Shown piece by piece: positions 36,536 to 48,900 of a stretch of DNA of 64,000 bases (within the stretch, counting starts at the first letter, position 1; each line of letters begins with the position of its first letter). Origin of the DNA: Straminergon stramineum. Its lineage: Eukaryota > Streptophyta > Bryopsida > Hypnales > Calliergonaceae. The position numbers were made by a program, and so were the translations under genes. The notes under the pieces were generated by a model, which saw only the letters and a program-made list of their open reading frames with translations, was not told where the DNA came from and did not search any database. The stretch spans positions 16,642,019-16,706,018 of the forward strand of contig OY987270.1 of the NCBI GenBank assembly GCA_963920665.1. The letters run 5' to 3'.

Positions 36536-38111
36536 CCCCGTTCTATTTGCTTTCGTTGCCACAGGGCACATCGCAAAGGGAAGTGAGGAACAGGGGAAGG
36601 TTTTAAAGTTCCAACCCTCTCATGTCACTTCAGTGCCACATTCTGGTATGAAAGAGGTTAGAAAGAGGGAGGTTGGTTTAGCGTCAAAAACTTGACCTTC
36701 GTAAATTTTGGAAGAGCCGTAGATTTTCAAGACTTGACAGTCTTGATCAAGTTTGGATTTAGTTTGGAGGAGAGTGTTGTGTTTGATAACCTTCTTGGGA
36801 CTCCCAGTTCTTGACTGGGTATGTACTACAACTGAGTACATAGATTGAATTTTTGATTGATTTGAGCTTTGGAGCACTGGCAAAATCAACTTGTAAATAA
36901 GCCACCATGGCATACTAGGCAATTTTTTCAAGCACAAGTGCTGCAAGGTTCATTCCAGAGTTCTAACCACTACGTAATGGAATGATTCTGAACGAGTTAT
37001 GATAGATTTGGGACATTTTAGCACATTAGCATCACTCGTGGAGAAAGAACGTTGATGTTGCTTGTGTGCAACTGTATGCATATCACGTATTTCTATCCGC
37101 TTCAGAATGATTGATTGAATGTGGGAATTGCCTGTATAAGGTATTGGTGCACCTATTATTTTCACAAATTTCAATTGAGCATAGTTACTATTATTAGACA
37201 TATATATTATATTTATTAAATTTTATTGGCAACCACAAGGGGATTCCATTACATTTGAGCTGTATGTTTCCAAAGTATTTTTTGGGTGTAAGTTATCAAC
37301 AACAAGTTCTCATAGATTTTTATATTTTATATTTGAATTAGGCACATCTTGTGTAATCAATATCTAAAAGAAAGTGACGATTTTTGGTCCAAGTGTACAT
37401 GTCTCATTCTAGGCAATGTTTATTATTGGTATACATACCTTAGTAACTCATAGTTTAGAGTGCAAAACTTTTAGCATTCCATCATCTATTTGATTTTAGT
37501 GAGACAAACTTTGTAGTACCCTTTAACTTGCTACTCATTAAGGTAGAATTACTTATAGTTGTTCATTTAAAACAAGTCATACAGTCAAAATTACAATTAG
37601 ATATTATTTTTTATTTGTGCACAAATGGAACTCCTAAATTTAAAAAGAAAATTCTGTCTTTTTTGAGATTTGTTGAAATTTCTTTGAGTTTAAGTCTAGC
37701 TTTGACGAAATCGTAAGGTGTCATCTACTATCATCAAGTGTGCATCTTTGCAATATGTATCAGTATGACTTGACTAAAATGTTTATGGAAACTAATCTTC
37801 CAAAGGAAATAAGTGATAGCCCAAAAATCACAATTTTACAAATTTAAAATGCTTAAATTACCTCCTAGATACTGGTACGGTAAAATTCTAAAACTGAAAT
37901 TCGCACAAAAGACTTTTCCTGTCCAGGTAAATACACCTTCCATTCCAGGCAAAAATTTGGTATTGAGCGTTGTTCGGCAACGCCCATTGATTATCAATAT
38001 CTTTACAGCTATTTACTCATTGACGACCTCCTGATAACACATCCGGTCATCTCTAAGATGTCAAACTCCAGCTACTAGGACTGGGGACGTACCAGTTCTC
38101 CTCAGTTCTCA
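36536..38111. other. Intergenic region upstream of the SAWADEE gene's 3' end
   Basis: AT-rich after 37200. No gene was supported; the minus-strand frame at 36620-36946 has no recognisable domain. The segment adjacent to 38111 must contain the 3' untranslated region of the minus-strand gene. Confidence 0.45.
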
Positions 38112-41100
38112 TTAGCTTGGAGGATAACTCACCGGTGTAGTCACAGAAGGAACGACGGGTTCTCCTAGTCCAGTCACTAAAGATTTCTCTACTTCTGTTG
38201 GTGCAGTAGCAACTTTGCTGCCTGACGGAAGCCCAACTTCTGCAGCCGTAGTCGCCTCAGCAGCACTCGCACGTTCGATCGGAACAACTGCTGGCGTTGA
38301 ACTTGAACTCACAATCTTCATCGGTTGAGATAGGTTGCTTGTTTCAGCAATTCCAGTAGTTGCAGTAGTATGCTGTCCAGAGACTGCAGCGCCTGGAGTA
38401 AATGGCTGTTGAGCGTCACCGGTAACACTGGGTTCAACTCCAGCACTAAAAACACGGCTATGCTGCTGAGCGTCACTGGTAACACTGGGTTCGACTCCAG
38501 CACTAAAAACACGGCTATGCTGCTGAGCGTCACCCGTAGCACTGGGTTCAGCACCAGCATTAATAGGACGACTTTGCTCCTCAACAGGGGCAGAAATGGT
38601 CAATTGTCGAGAAATACTACTTTCAATGCTCGGCTGTGCAGGGAATGAAGTGCTAAGTTGTTGGCTAATAGCGCTCTGGGCAGTAGTAATTGGCATACTT
38701 GGTGTCGCTACTTGGGAAGAAGAAATAGCATGAACAGGGGTAGCGCCTTGAGGAGCAGCTTGCTGGTGTATTGAAGCCATGGCATCTGGAGTTGCAAGCG
38801 ATTGCATGGGTATCGGCTCCATTTGTTGAAGCCCTGGAGTAATTGTGCCCTGCTGAACGGTCGTGTACAGGTTAGGAGAAGTGCCTGATAAATGCGTTGC
38901 GCCGAAAGCAGTGCCGAGCTGTGTCATGGTAGCTGGAGTGGCTGGTGTCGTAGGAGGAATATGTGGTGCATTAAGATTTGGGGTCCCATTCAGGGGCCTA
39001 TCCATGGCACTATCCTTGTTGGATAGTTTACTGACTTCCCTGGCTAGTTGGAGGCGCTGTTCTGTTTCAGGCCTTCGACAAACTTTTCTGAGCGGCACGA
39101 CCTCCTGAACCAATTGAAAGACATGGTCAGTACTTCTACACATGAACTCTGCACATCTTGAGTATTTATAGATTGGTTGTCGCCAATAAGTACTGCCAAA
39201 CTGAAGTAAAATTCATTGTGAATTGAAGGGCCCACATTTGAAGAAATTAACACGACGAGCAAGGTATCATCTGAAAAGTGAACAAGGCTGTCAAGTGTCA
39301 TGTGCAATTGGACAAGATTTAACCATTCATCAAATAAGTTGGAATGAGATTAAGCAGCATCTGCAGAGACATACCTCTGTCTGATCGTGTCGATAACGAA
39401 CCCAAAATCGACACCGACAACCACGTACATCATGTCTGCGTCTTTGTACATCCAAAATGTCTGCATCAAAATACAAAGCCTGCTCACTGCCCTCCTGCAC
39501 CGCCCCAAAACGATATCTTTTAGAGAATTCCACCCTGACATTTATGATTCTGAAGGACATACAAGTATTCCACCAGATCAGAAATGCTCGTCAGAAATAC
39601 CCAGGCCATCCTACCACTCGCAATCTCCTCAATAATGGCCATAATTCACAACTTTCTCACAATCTCAATAAAGAATGATCACAGATAAATGTAGTTAAAT
39701 ATATAATCAATGACTAAGATGGGTATACAAACCTGAAAACAGAGAATTAAATCACCAGGCAGCACTGCCACACACTCGGTCGTCTCACAGGGGAGTGATC
39801 TTTGACGGACTGCGGTTGCGATGTTGACCCACTCATCTTCCTCAGATCCAAATCCAGCAAACCTCACCTTCACCTCTGGTTCGCCACTTTCACTTTTGCG
39901 CTGGCTAATGAAGGCTGAAACATCATACCTGCATACCCATTCCACCAACGCCTCGTTAATGCTTGGCAGGTGAAAAGTTGTGGCTCACATACTTCAGCAC
40001 TGGTAATTGATGTCTTTCAGTTGTAGTTCATCTTGAATGACAGAAGACAATGAGGATGTCGAGAATTTGGAAGTCTGTTACCGACCTAGAAACAAAGAAA
40101 ATGAACACATACCATGCGCCATCCCTGGCTGACTTGGCTTCAAAATCCATTGGCACATCGATCGTCTTTTTCACGGCACCTACAATAACGTTCAAAGACT
40201 CAACAAATAGTACATAATATTTCGCATGCAAACAACGGGACTACAAAATAACTTGTTTATATCTACACAGCATAGATAGGTCAGCCTGGATCGAGTGATG
40301 AACATCTGGATTTCGAACATTATGACCTGACGTTATAATAATGTTGAACAGCAAGAGAGAAGCTCGTGTCTTACACACAAGACACTTTTCTGTGCACAAT
40401 ACGACATCATTTTGTTTCACAAACACACTTACTTGATCCGGCCACTGGGACCGGTTTAGGAGCGGGAGGTGTCTCAACACTTGATCCAACCGCTTTAAGC
40501 TTATCAATCTTAGCTTTCTGCGCATGTCGCCGATTTTGGAACCAGTTCCAAACCTGCTCAAGTCCAGAATAATGCGTTCAGCATCAAAGTGGGGCGAAAA
40601 GCACAAGTGGATAAATCACAATGAATGGAATACACTGATTACAAAGGCAAAAAGAAAAAAAAAAAGGATCGAGGTCGATTGCAGCAAAACAACAGACTCA
40701 GTAAAAGGAAAGCGAACCTGCTTCCATTGAACTTCTCTCCCATTACGCTCAGAGGAATTAGTAAACTTTTCCGCAAGACCTTCAACAATACTACGAGCTG
40801 GAGTTGCGCCACTACTTGCATCAAGGGCTTTCTCCATATCTGCAACCTGATATTGCCCAAACAGCATACGCAATGTCAGGGTCTAGACAGTAGGAGCAAC
40901 ATCAGTTCAAAAGTGCAATGCCCATTTGGGAACAGAATTAAGAACCATCACAATTCCGTATAACGATGGTGAGCATGCACATCTATAATGAAGTGAAATT
41001 ATGAACGCTTAAGATACGAATAAATTTTGTCATTTTCCGCTTGGGTGGTAATCCGGGTCAAGAGAGCCACGGGAATTCCACTTTTTAAGGATCAGCTCAT

Positions 41101-41771
41101 GAGAGCCTCCCTGGTTGAGCTTGAAAGAAATTGGCAAGTTACAAACAGCAACTCATCTATTCATACACTTAAATGCACTTAATTAGCAAGTGGTGTAAGC
41201 ATGACTTCGCTAAACTTCTTTGTCCACTGGTCTTTGCGTTTATCCACTATCCCTTTAATAGTATTGTAAAGCCTCCCACTTTGAATTTGCGAAAGAAACT
41301 CAAATACGTGATAAAAATGTTCGATCTCAAAAGATTTGGTTCTTTCACCAAAGATCTCCTCACAGCTCTACAAATACTTCAAAACTACACTGCTACATTT
41401 ATTACACTACAGAAATAATATCCTCCACAGTAAAATGAAGAAATTCGTTAAATCCAAGGGAAACTGAACCTTGTAACAAAATCGATCACCCTCTCAAAAC
41501 CATCGTAATAAGATCCGCACTCCCCTCTCCCCGCTAAGCACTGGTATCACCCTCCCTCTATTCTCTCCAAAAAGTTTCAAATCATTTTACAACAATCTTT
41601 GCTTCATAGATTCTAGGTCACCGGCGTCCAGCATTGTCAGTGAAAAACACAAGGAACACATTGAGAAAAATAAAGAGAATTTTCACAGGGAAGAAAATGG
41701 AGTCAACGAAGCCATACCTCTGACGGCAGAAAGCGGAAGGCAGAGCCTCCGCTCATCGGAGTCCGCCCCAT
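38112..41771 (-). CDS. SHH2: SAWADEE homeodomain protein (SHH1/SHH2-like), seven exons
   Basis: Exons on the minus strand are 41771-41718, 40846-40718, 40553-40433, 40179-40113, 39928-39733, 39494-39375 and 39104-38112; all junctions are GT/AG and frame-keeping (559 aa). Residues 12-75 form a divergent homeodomain (FRFLPSE...VADMEKAL...[15 protein letters not shown]). Residues about 123-245 form the SAWADEE domain ([83 protein letters not shown]). The [10 protein letters not shown] segment keeps the His/Cys positions that bind zinc in SHH1. In Arabidopsis, SHH1 reads H3K9 methylation on unmethylated K4 tails and recruits Pol IV for RNA-directed DNA methylation; SHH2 is its homologue. The same nuclear role is inferred here. 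The ~310-residue Ser/Thr/Pro/Gln-rich tail is unusual. The symbol marks family membership; SHH1 versus SHH2 is not settled by the sequence alone. Confidence 0.92.
38411..38581 (-). repeat. 57-bp coding repeat in the SAWADEE protein tail
   Basis: Three in-frame 57-bp units encode 19-residue repeats of the type [19 protein letters not shown], at about residues 404-460. Units 2 and 3 are nearly identical in DNA, whereas the first is more diverged ([17 protein letters not shown]). The repeat lies in a low-complexity region and could vary in copy number. Confidence 0.85.
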
Positions 41772-42987
41772 GACGACAAAACCCCTCGCTCAACTCCAAA
41801 CCAAGAAAGTCGCAAATAAGTTTCAATTCAATCCAGCTTTCTAAAAATCTCTCGCATGTCTCGCAAATACGGAAAAGAACGCAATCGGAGACGAAACCCT
41901 AAACACTGCAAACGCAGTTTTCAAACCTCAATCTCCGATTGCTACACCAAAATAAACCAAGTAGAGCTCAATCTCACGATGTTGAACTCCTCTCTTCCTT
42001 GCTCTCGTAATCCCTGAACAGAGACCTTAACTAGCTACAGACTACAGAGCTCGGTATCCAAAACCCGCCATCGCTGATGCGAAAAAATAAACAATTTGTT
42101 TTGAAAGAGAGAAATGGGAACGAAGAAGGGCGGGGAAGCTCAGCAGCTAGAGGCCGTCAGATGGGCCATCAAAAGTCACGGTGGCCGTAGGATGATCTAG
42201 AAGGTATTAGACGGTCCAGATCAATAAAGACCAGGAGTTGGACGGTCTAGATCAATTTATCCATGGATAAATCCAGAACGTTTATCCAAAATCTAGGAGA
42301 CGGCGCAGATAGGGGGGGAACCACGGTCATACGATCGACACGGTCGTAGGCGACGAAGGAGGCTCGAAGAGAGTTATCCTGTTTTTTGCAGTCTTCGCTG
42401 CTCCTCGTCTTGCTCTCCTTTCCGTCACCATTCCAGCATTTCCCTTACGAATTCTACTTGCAATGCAATTCACAGGCTTCTCGCATGATTCTTCTCTCCT
42501 TCACAAGCATTGCTAAAAATTTCATTTACTTTGGAAAACTTATGAGGGCAACTTCACACCTGGAGCTCCTGCAGGAGCCGCAGCAGCGGGATTGCATTCC
42601 AATTTGAAGTTTAAGGTGCGTGGAGAGGTTTTCTCATTCGCTCTCAGTGACTTGCGTTTTTCCAAAGGTCGTTGAAATGGAGAGTCTGTGAGGTGAAAAA
42701 GATTATAGCGGTGATTGTTAGGATTTAGGATTTCCGTTTGGAAAATGCAAGCTGATGTGAAGTTTTAAATGTGCCTGAGGCTTGCATTCTGAATTGTTTT
42801 GAAGAATATTACGCATTTTGCTGCGACTTTGGAATTTTTGAATTTGGTCGAAGTTCAGGCAATCGTCAATTCTGGGAGAATTTTTGGTTGAAAACGTTGA
42901 AACTTTGATCGATATTGAGATTCGAGCGAGTTAGAGTGTGACGGTGATGCAATCCTGTGCAGACGGGCCTTTCACTACAATAAGACC
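41772..42987. promoter_or_regulatory. Shared intergenic region of a divergent gene pair
   Basis: About 1.2 kb separates the start codons of the SAWADEE gene (minus) and the PPR gene (plus), so both promoters must lie here or in the leaders. A telo-box, AAACCCTAAA, is at 41894-41903, within 130 bp upstream of the minus-strand ATG. Such boxes are common near the transcription start of plant housekeeping genes. A duplicated motif, GACGGTC(C/T)AGATCAAT, occurs at about 42213 and 42243. No TATA box was assigned with confidence. Confidence 0.5.
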
Positions 42988-45900
42988 ATGCTACAGAGCA
43001 TGGCGTTGCCGCAGCTCTTTCTCGGCACGCGTATCCCGGCATCTGACTTTGCCCTCCCGTCCACTTCGCAGCAACTGCGCAAGAGCAGCTGCGTTAGGGT
43101 ATGGCCACGAGGCGAGCTCGAAACTCTCGAAGCGCATCCGAACACGCTTCTGTCATCTGACTCTCCAGAGCCTGCGAGGACCTCGTACCTGGATAAGGAC
43201 AACGGCAGCACCACCACCTCGCAAGGTAGGGTTTTAGGATGTCAGGACCTGGACAACATCGTTCGTGCAAATGAGGAGTAGGAGTTTAAGTTTCAGCTGA
43301 TGTGGTGAAATTGAAATTATCCAATGGTAAGCATGATGAAGATAATACGAAGACCTTGAGATATTCTATTTTCTTACTTCATAAGCTTTTAAATGTTTAA
43401 AGTTTCGAAACCTGAACTGGTTCTGATTAGATCCATGCTAAATGAAGCTAAATCCTATGTCGACATGAGTTTTTTTCCTGAACTTTGGGATTGCTTCAGA
43501 GGAATATGAAGACAGGAGATACCAGACTCCCAGGACAAAGAGGGATGTGTGGGTGAAGCCGGGAAGCTCCCCTGCTGCTATAGATTTTAAAAGAGAGAGA
43601 GAAGTGGCTGAGAAGTACTTGTGGGTGAACCCTAACCGGAAGAACAAGTGGGAGGGCGGGGTTGGGCCAGCGTCGTGGCCGGAGCGTCGGGCGGGCATCG
43701 AGGTTCTCCACTCCACCAAGGATGTGGCTGCTGCTCTTCGCGAGTGCGTCATTCATTTCACTTCCCGCATTCACTTGCATTTCACATTTTGGGTTTTGGT
43801 ATTGAAATTGGCGTTTTCAGTGTTGGCATGAATTGGCATGAATTGGCATTTTCGTTGTTGATATTGAATATCATTTCTGATTGTATTACGCTTGAACCTC
43901 CAGTATTAACATGCAGTAGCGTTTCTTATCGCCTGGGGTCGAAACTACTTCACCAGACGTAACTTGATTGTGACATTTTTGCTACAGTCTAATGATAGTG
44001 TAGCAATTGTGCAAGATATTTTAGTATATGTCATAATGATGAGGTTTGAGTGTGCGCTTAACTCAAATTTAGTAATTCTAGATCGAATCATTGTGCACGA
44101 GTAATGTCTTCCAATGTTACGTTGCCGACGGACTGGAATAGAGTTGCTCAACCTTGAATTTTTGGCTGAAAAACATTTGGAAGCCATAGAAATTACTCTA
44201 GAGGGCCTGAGATCTTCTTAATTTCGTTCAAAACAAACCAGAAATTTGAATTGAATTTTACTCATGAAATGATAACTGATTGATTTTGACCAATAATTAT
44301 AACTTTGGACGAAGATTCATGTTCTAGATTTAACAAGTTACTCTAGAATTAGTTAAATTACGTGAGGAGCTTACTTGAAATTTTTTAATTTTTTTTGAGA
44401 ATTGAGAATTGAAAGGAATGATCATTACTGTAAGAGAAATTAACCAAGCTGATGGAGGACACTTTCGTAGGCATTCGGGTTTCGCGTGATCGTAGCTGAG
44501 CGGTGCGGTAAATTTGTGACAGGGTGGGTCACTCGTTGGAGATCATGGACCTGAACTCTGTGATGAGGCGGTTTGGAAAAGCGAAAATGTGGAGGGATGC
44601 ATGCGCGGTGAGTTCTTCCCGCTGGTTTTATAGTTACATTGGATTTCATTAAGGATTTGACATCATAGGGAGATTGATTATGGGGTGGCAAGATAAGCGT
44701 AACGCAATTTTTTCGGTAGACTCCCCATGATTCATTGGAAGGCCTGCTTGTGATTGCCTATTTTACCTACTTGGGAAATGTGTATGTCTTTATGTGAAAT
44801 TTCTAGCTGACAACTTTCTCTATGATTCATCGTGCCGCCTCCTTCTGATCTCCAACTTATATAGTCTTGGAAGGTGTTTACGTCACTATCTAAAAACTAT
44901 TCTGTGTTCTATGAAACTAGAAATTTGGTAAGATTGGTATTTAACAAGCTTTGGGAGTATCTAGATGTCTAGGAATTGGAAATGTCTTGGTCTGCCATTG
45001 ATCGTTTTTATTTGGCTGTGCAGGTGTTTGATTACATGAAAGAGAATGATAAGCTTTCACCTCCAACCTACACAAGCTACTTCTCATTACTCGGCAAAGC
45101 GGGTCAATCAAAAAAGGCCATTCGTGAATTCAACGAACTGCCGATGGACAGTGAAGTGCGCCTGAACGTCTACGTTTGCAACTCTATCCTGAGTACTATG
45201 ATATACAACGGCAAAATTGACAAAGCATTCCGCTTGTTTGGGCAGCTGAAATCAGAGGGTCTCAAACCTGACACTGTCACGTACAGCACAGTAAGTTTGG
45301 AGTCTGCACTCCACTTTGATGGAGGCCCTCCATAATGGTTACTACGAGAGAAGCTGTAGCATCTTTATTAGTTATTTTTTTGTTGCTTTCACAAAAATTA
45401 CAAATATGATAGTTAAGCGCTAATGGTTTGAATATTTTTTACTTTTACTTTTTATGGATAATAGGTTACCGATTTGTTTTTATGATACAATAATATGATA
45501 ATTGGACATTATAGATGAAAGAATGGATGTTGTGGATGTAAAACAATAACGTAGGCTTAACATTGGCATTTTTATTAGTAGTTAATAACTATTGATTCAC
45601 CTGCTCAACAGTTTAAAAACTATATCGTTAACTTTCTCTTATTCCCAACTGCGAACTAATGTGGAGGTCTTAGCTGTACTTTCTTTTGAGCTGTGATCTG
45701 CACTGGACACAACTGATCCATCTCTGCATGTGTTACAGAGTTTCTTCTTGTTGGTTGTTAACCCCTAAGTGCTGAATCTAAAGACAGATAGTCCACTTTA
45801 GATGCTAATAGCCTATAGTAATTTCTGCTGTTATACAATGTAGTCTATGATTTCTTCTTTCTATTGATATATTTGTTACTGAAGCTTGATATTTCAACAT

Positions 45901-48900
45901 GGAAACCAAACTTTTGGTTATTTGGACACTGAGGGATCAGAAGAAGCGGTTCATGAAACTCCATAACCTGTTCAGATTTCAAGGGAATGCTCTAGTTCCC
46001 CCGAGAAGTCATCGGTTCTTATAATAGAGTTTCATGATCCCCTGCAGGTCATCTCAGGCTGCGCAAAAACTCGAGAGGGTTATGCTAAGGCCAACGCTTT
46101 TGTAGAAGAGATCAGAAACAGTAACCTCGTTCAAGATGCCGTTATCTACGGGGCTATTATGAACGTCTGTGCGGCACACGGTTTGGAGAAAGAAGCGGAG
46201 GCAACATTTAAGGAAATGTGTGACTCTGGATTCACTCCCAATCTTTTTCATTACAGTTCTTTGTTGAACACTTATGCTAGCAAAGGGAAGTATGAACAGG
46301 CTGAAGGAGTGCTGCAAGAGATTCGTGCAGCGGGTCTCACTCCAAATTTGGTACCTCCTCTCTCTTATCTGTACATTTAAAATCAGACATCAAATGAGTG
46401 TTTTTCTGTCTCAGTCATTTTACAAGTGAGTGCTGAAAGAAATACCTATCTTTTAAACCCTAAATACCTATCGTTTTTTGGACAAAACTTAGGTTTGTTG
46501 TAATATATGACTTTTACAACTTTTTGGAAGATGTCTCGAAAGATATTAGACATGATTTTACGATAGGCTAAAATCATGAGGCTATCAACGTGGTATATAT
46601 AAATTCCTTTTATCCAGTGTGCCCATCATCTTTTTAGGTATAGTAAATTTTTAACCAAATAATTTAGACATATGAGCATTTTCATTTCTCAATATTTGGG
46701 AAATCATGCAGTGAAGTTCCTACGTTTACGGATTCAAAGCCAACTTGATTTTGGTTCTTGAGATACCGAATGCACTTTCGTAAGAGGAAGGTCAATACAT
46801 CTACAGTATGTACTGTTTGGAAATTCGGGGTTGATGTTTGACTAGCTCCTTACTCAGCAGGCCATGATAGTGATAAAATCCTATTTCAGTTTGTTTAAAT
46901 GGTTTAGGTTAGGTCGAAAGTGTTCTTTTTGTGTATTTCTTTAATTTCTGAGATTGGCAGAGGTCATTACTTTTATGCAGGTGGTGTATAATTCATTGTT
47001 GAACGCATATGCCAATTGTCAAAAACCAGACAAGGCCCGTGAAGTGTTCGAGAAAATTGAAGCTGAGGGCTTGCAACGTGACGTGGTGTGTACTCTTATC
47101 ATATTTATTATCACATCTACGTAGTACTCTTCTAATTGCCCACGTTTAATTAGCTGAAGTAACTATGCCGATTTGGAGCCAAATTTTGTGCAGTCTTTAC
47201 ATCACATCTGGCAATTTTCCTGTTAGTGAACCTTCGTTGTGCACTTATCGTATGCAACAATCGAATTGACATCACAAATGTCTTATCCTATCCTAGATAT
47301 TAAATACAAAGAGGTCACGATTACATCCGTCACGTTCTCGTCCATGCCGTTTTTCATTCATTTGTTCTTGGTAACCCTGATGATATTTAAACATCTTCTG
47401 CATGAAATCTGATAAAACAATTTTGGTATTGTTGCATTGCAACTGGCTCTTCTCTAGTATATAACTATTCGTTGTAGTTTTATTAGGTTGTACTGAATTG
47501 TTTGACCTATATGAGCATGAGATATTTCACGTGATAGTGATTGCTTGTTATAATTTGTTCAAGACTCAATTTTAAGCTGTTCTGGAACTAAATGTGTTGT
47601 GTTTCTTCAGGTCTCGTATTGCTCTATGATGGATGCGTATGCAAAATCCGGCTTGCTCAAGGAAGCACATGAGACATTTGATATGATGCTTGACATGGGC
47701 ATGAAACCAGGTAATAACACTATCAATGACCGATGTTATGTAGATTATGGCTGCAGCAAAGTCCTTTTCATGTTGATGCCATGGTTGGCTTCATCGATCT
47801 CTTGGGAGAACTTGTGCTTAATATTGTTGGTTGTCTGCAGGCAGTGTAGGATATAGCATATTGATCTCTGCCTACGCCAAAGCAGGACAAATGGATGGTG
47901 TACTGAAACTGGTCGATCAGATCGAGAAGGGGCAAAGCGGACAATGTGATATTCTTCTATTTAACACATTATTGAAAGTATACTGCAACGTCGGTTACAT
48001 GGATGGAGTGACAGCCATACTTAGAAAGATGGATACTGAGGGTTGTGGCCCCGACCGTGGTACATTCAACATTCTTATTGGTTATTTTGCAAAGGAGGAC
48101 CTGGGTGATCTAGCCGTGAAGACGTTAGAGGACATGGAAGCTAGGGGACATCGACCAAACGAGGTAGTCCTCCTGTGCAAATTGTTAATGTTGCTTTTGT
48201 GGTATAAGTGTTTCTCCTTCTTATCAATTGCCCTAGAAACCTTTATTTCTGTTTTAAGTCGACTCTGTGACATGTCCAGTTTTTTTGTCCAATTACCGAA
48301 GTACCCAAGCTAATTTTAGAAAGTCAGGGTAGAAAACCAATAGTCGATGAGTAGTAACTTTCAAACATATATGTATTGTTCAAGAGGATATGATTCGTTC
48401 TTTCTATTCTTACATTTTGTTACCATCCTTGAAGCTCCCTAAATTATTTGTTTCAACTCCTAAAAGATTTGGATGTGGCCTTGTTTTATCATTTGGGCAC
48501 CCAGGGAATACAAGAATTTTTTTCCGTTGAAGTTATTTGACTTTGCTGTGCTTTCTTCTTGTTTCAATGATATTTTGTTTTTATTTATTGTTGCATAGCC
48601 ATGATAATTCTTGGGATTTTATAATATCAATTAACAATCGTTATAATCCCATGTAAAGTTTTAATATGTTGCAACAGTGATAGTAGAAATCTGCAGAGGG
48701 TCCTAGAGTCTGATGTGGATTTGCAAAACCTACACGTCATTTGACAAAGGAAATATCCCTTGTATCTTAGGATCCACTAAATGTGCGTGTGTGATGGAAT
48801 GCAGGCTACTTACAACTCTCTTTTCCTCGGATATATCAAGAATGGGAAGATGGAGGACCTACGGAAGGCAATTGCAGCAATGAAGGAGCGAGAGATCTCA

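Noticed and set aside
36620..36946. 108-codon minus-strand frame
   Set aside because: No domain, no homologue recognised and no splice context.
41890..41910. AAACCCTAAA as an interstitial telomere repeat
   Set aside because: Only one unit is present, upstream of a start codon; a telo-box promoter element is the simpler reading.
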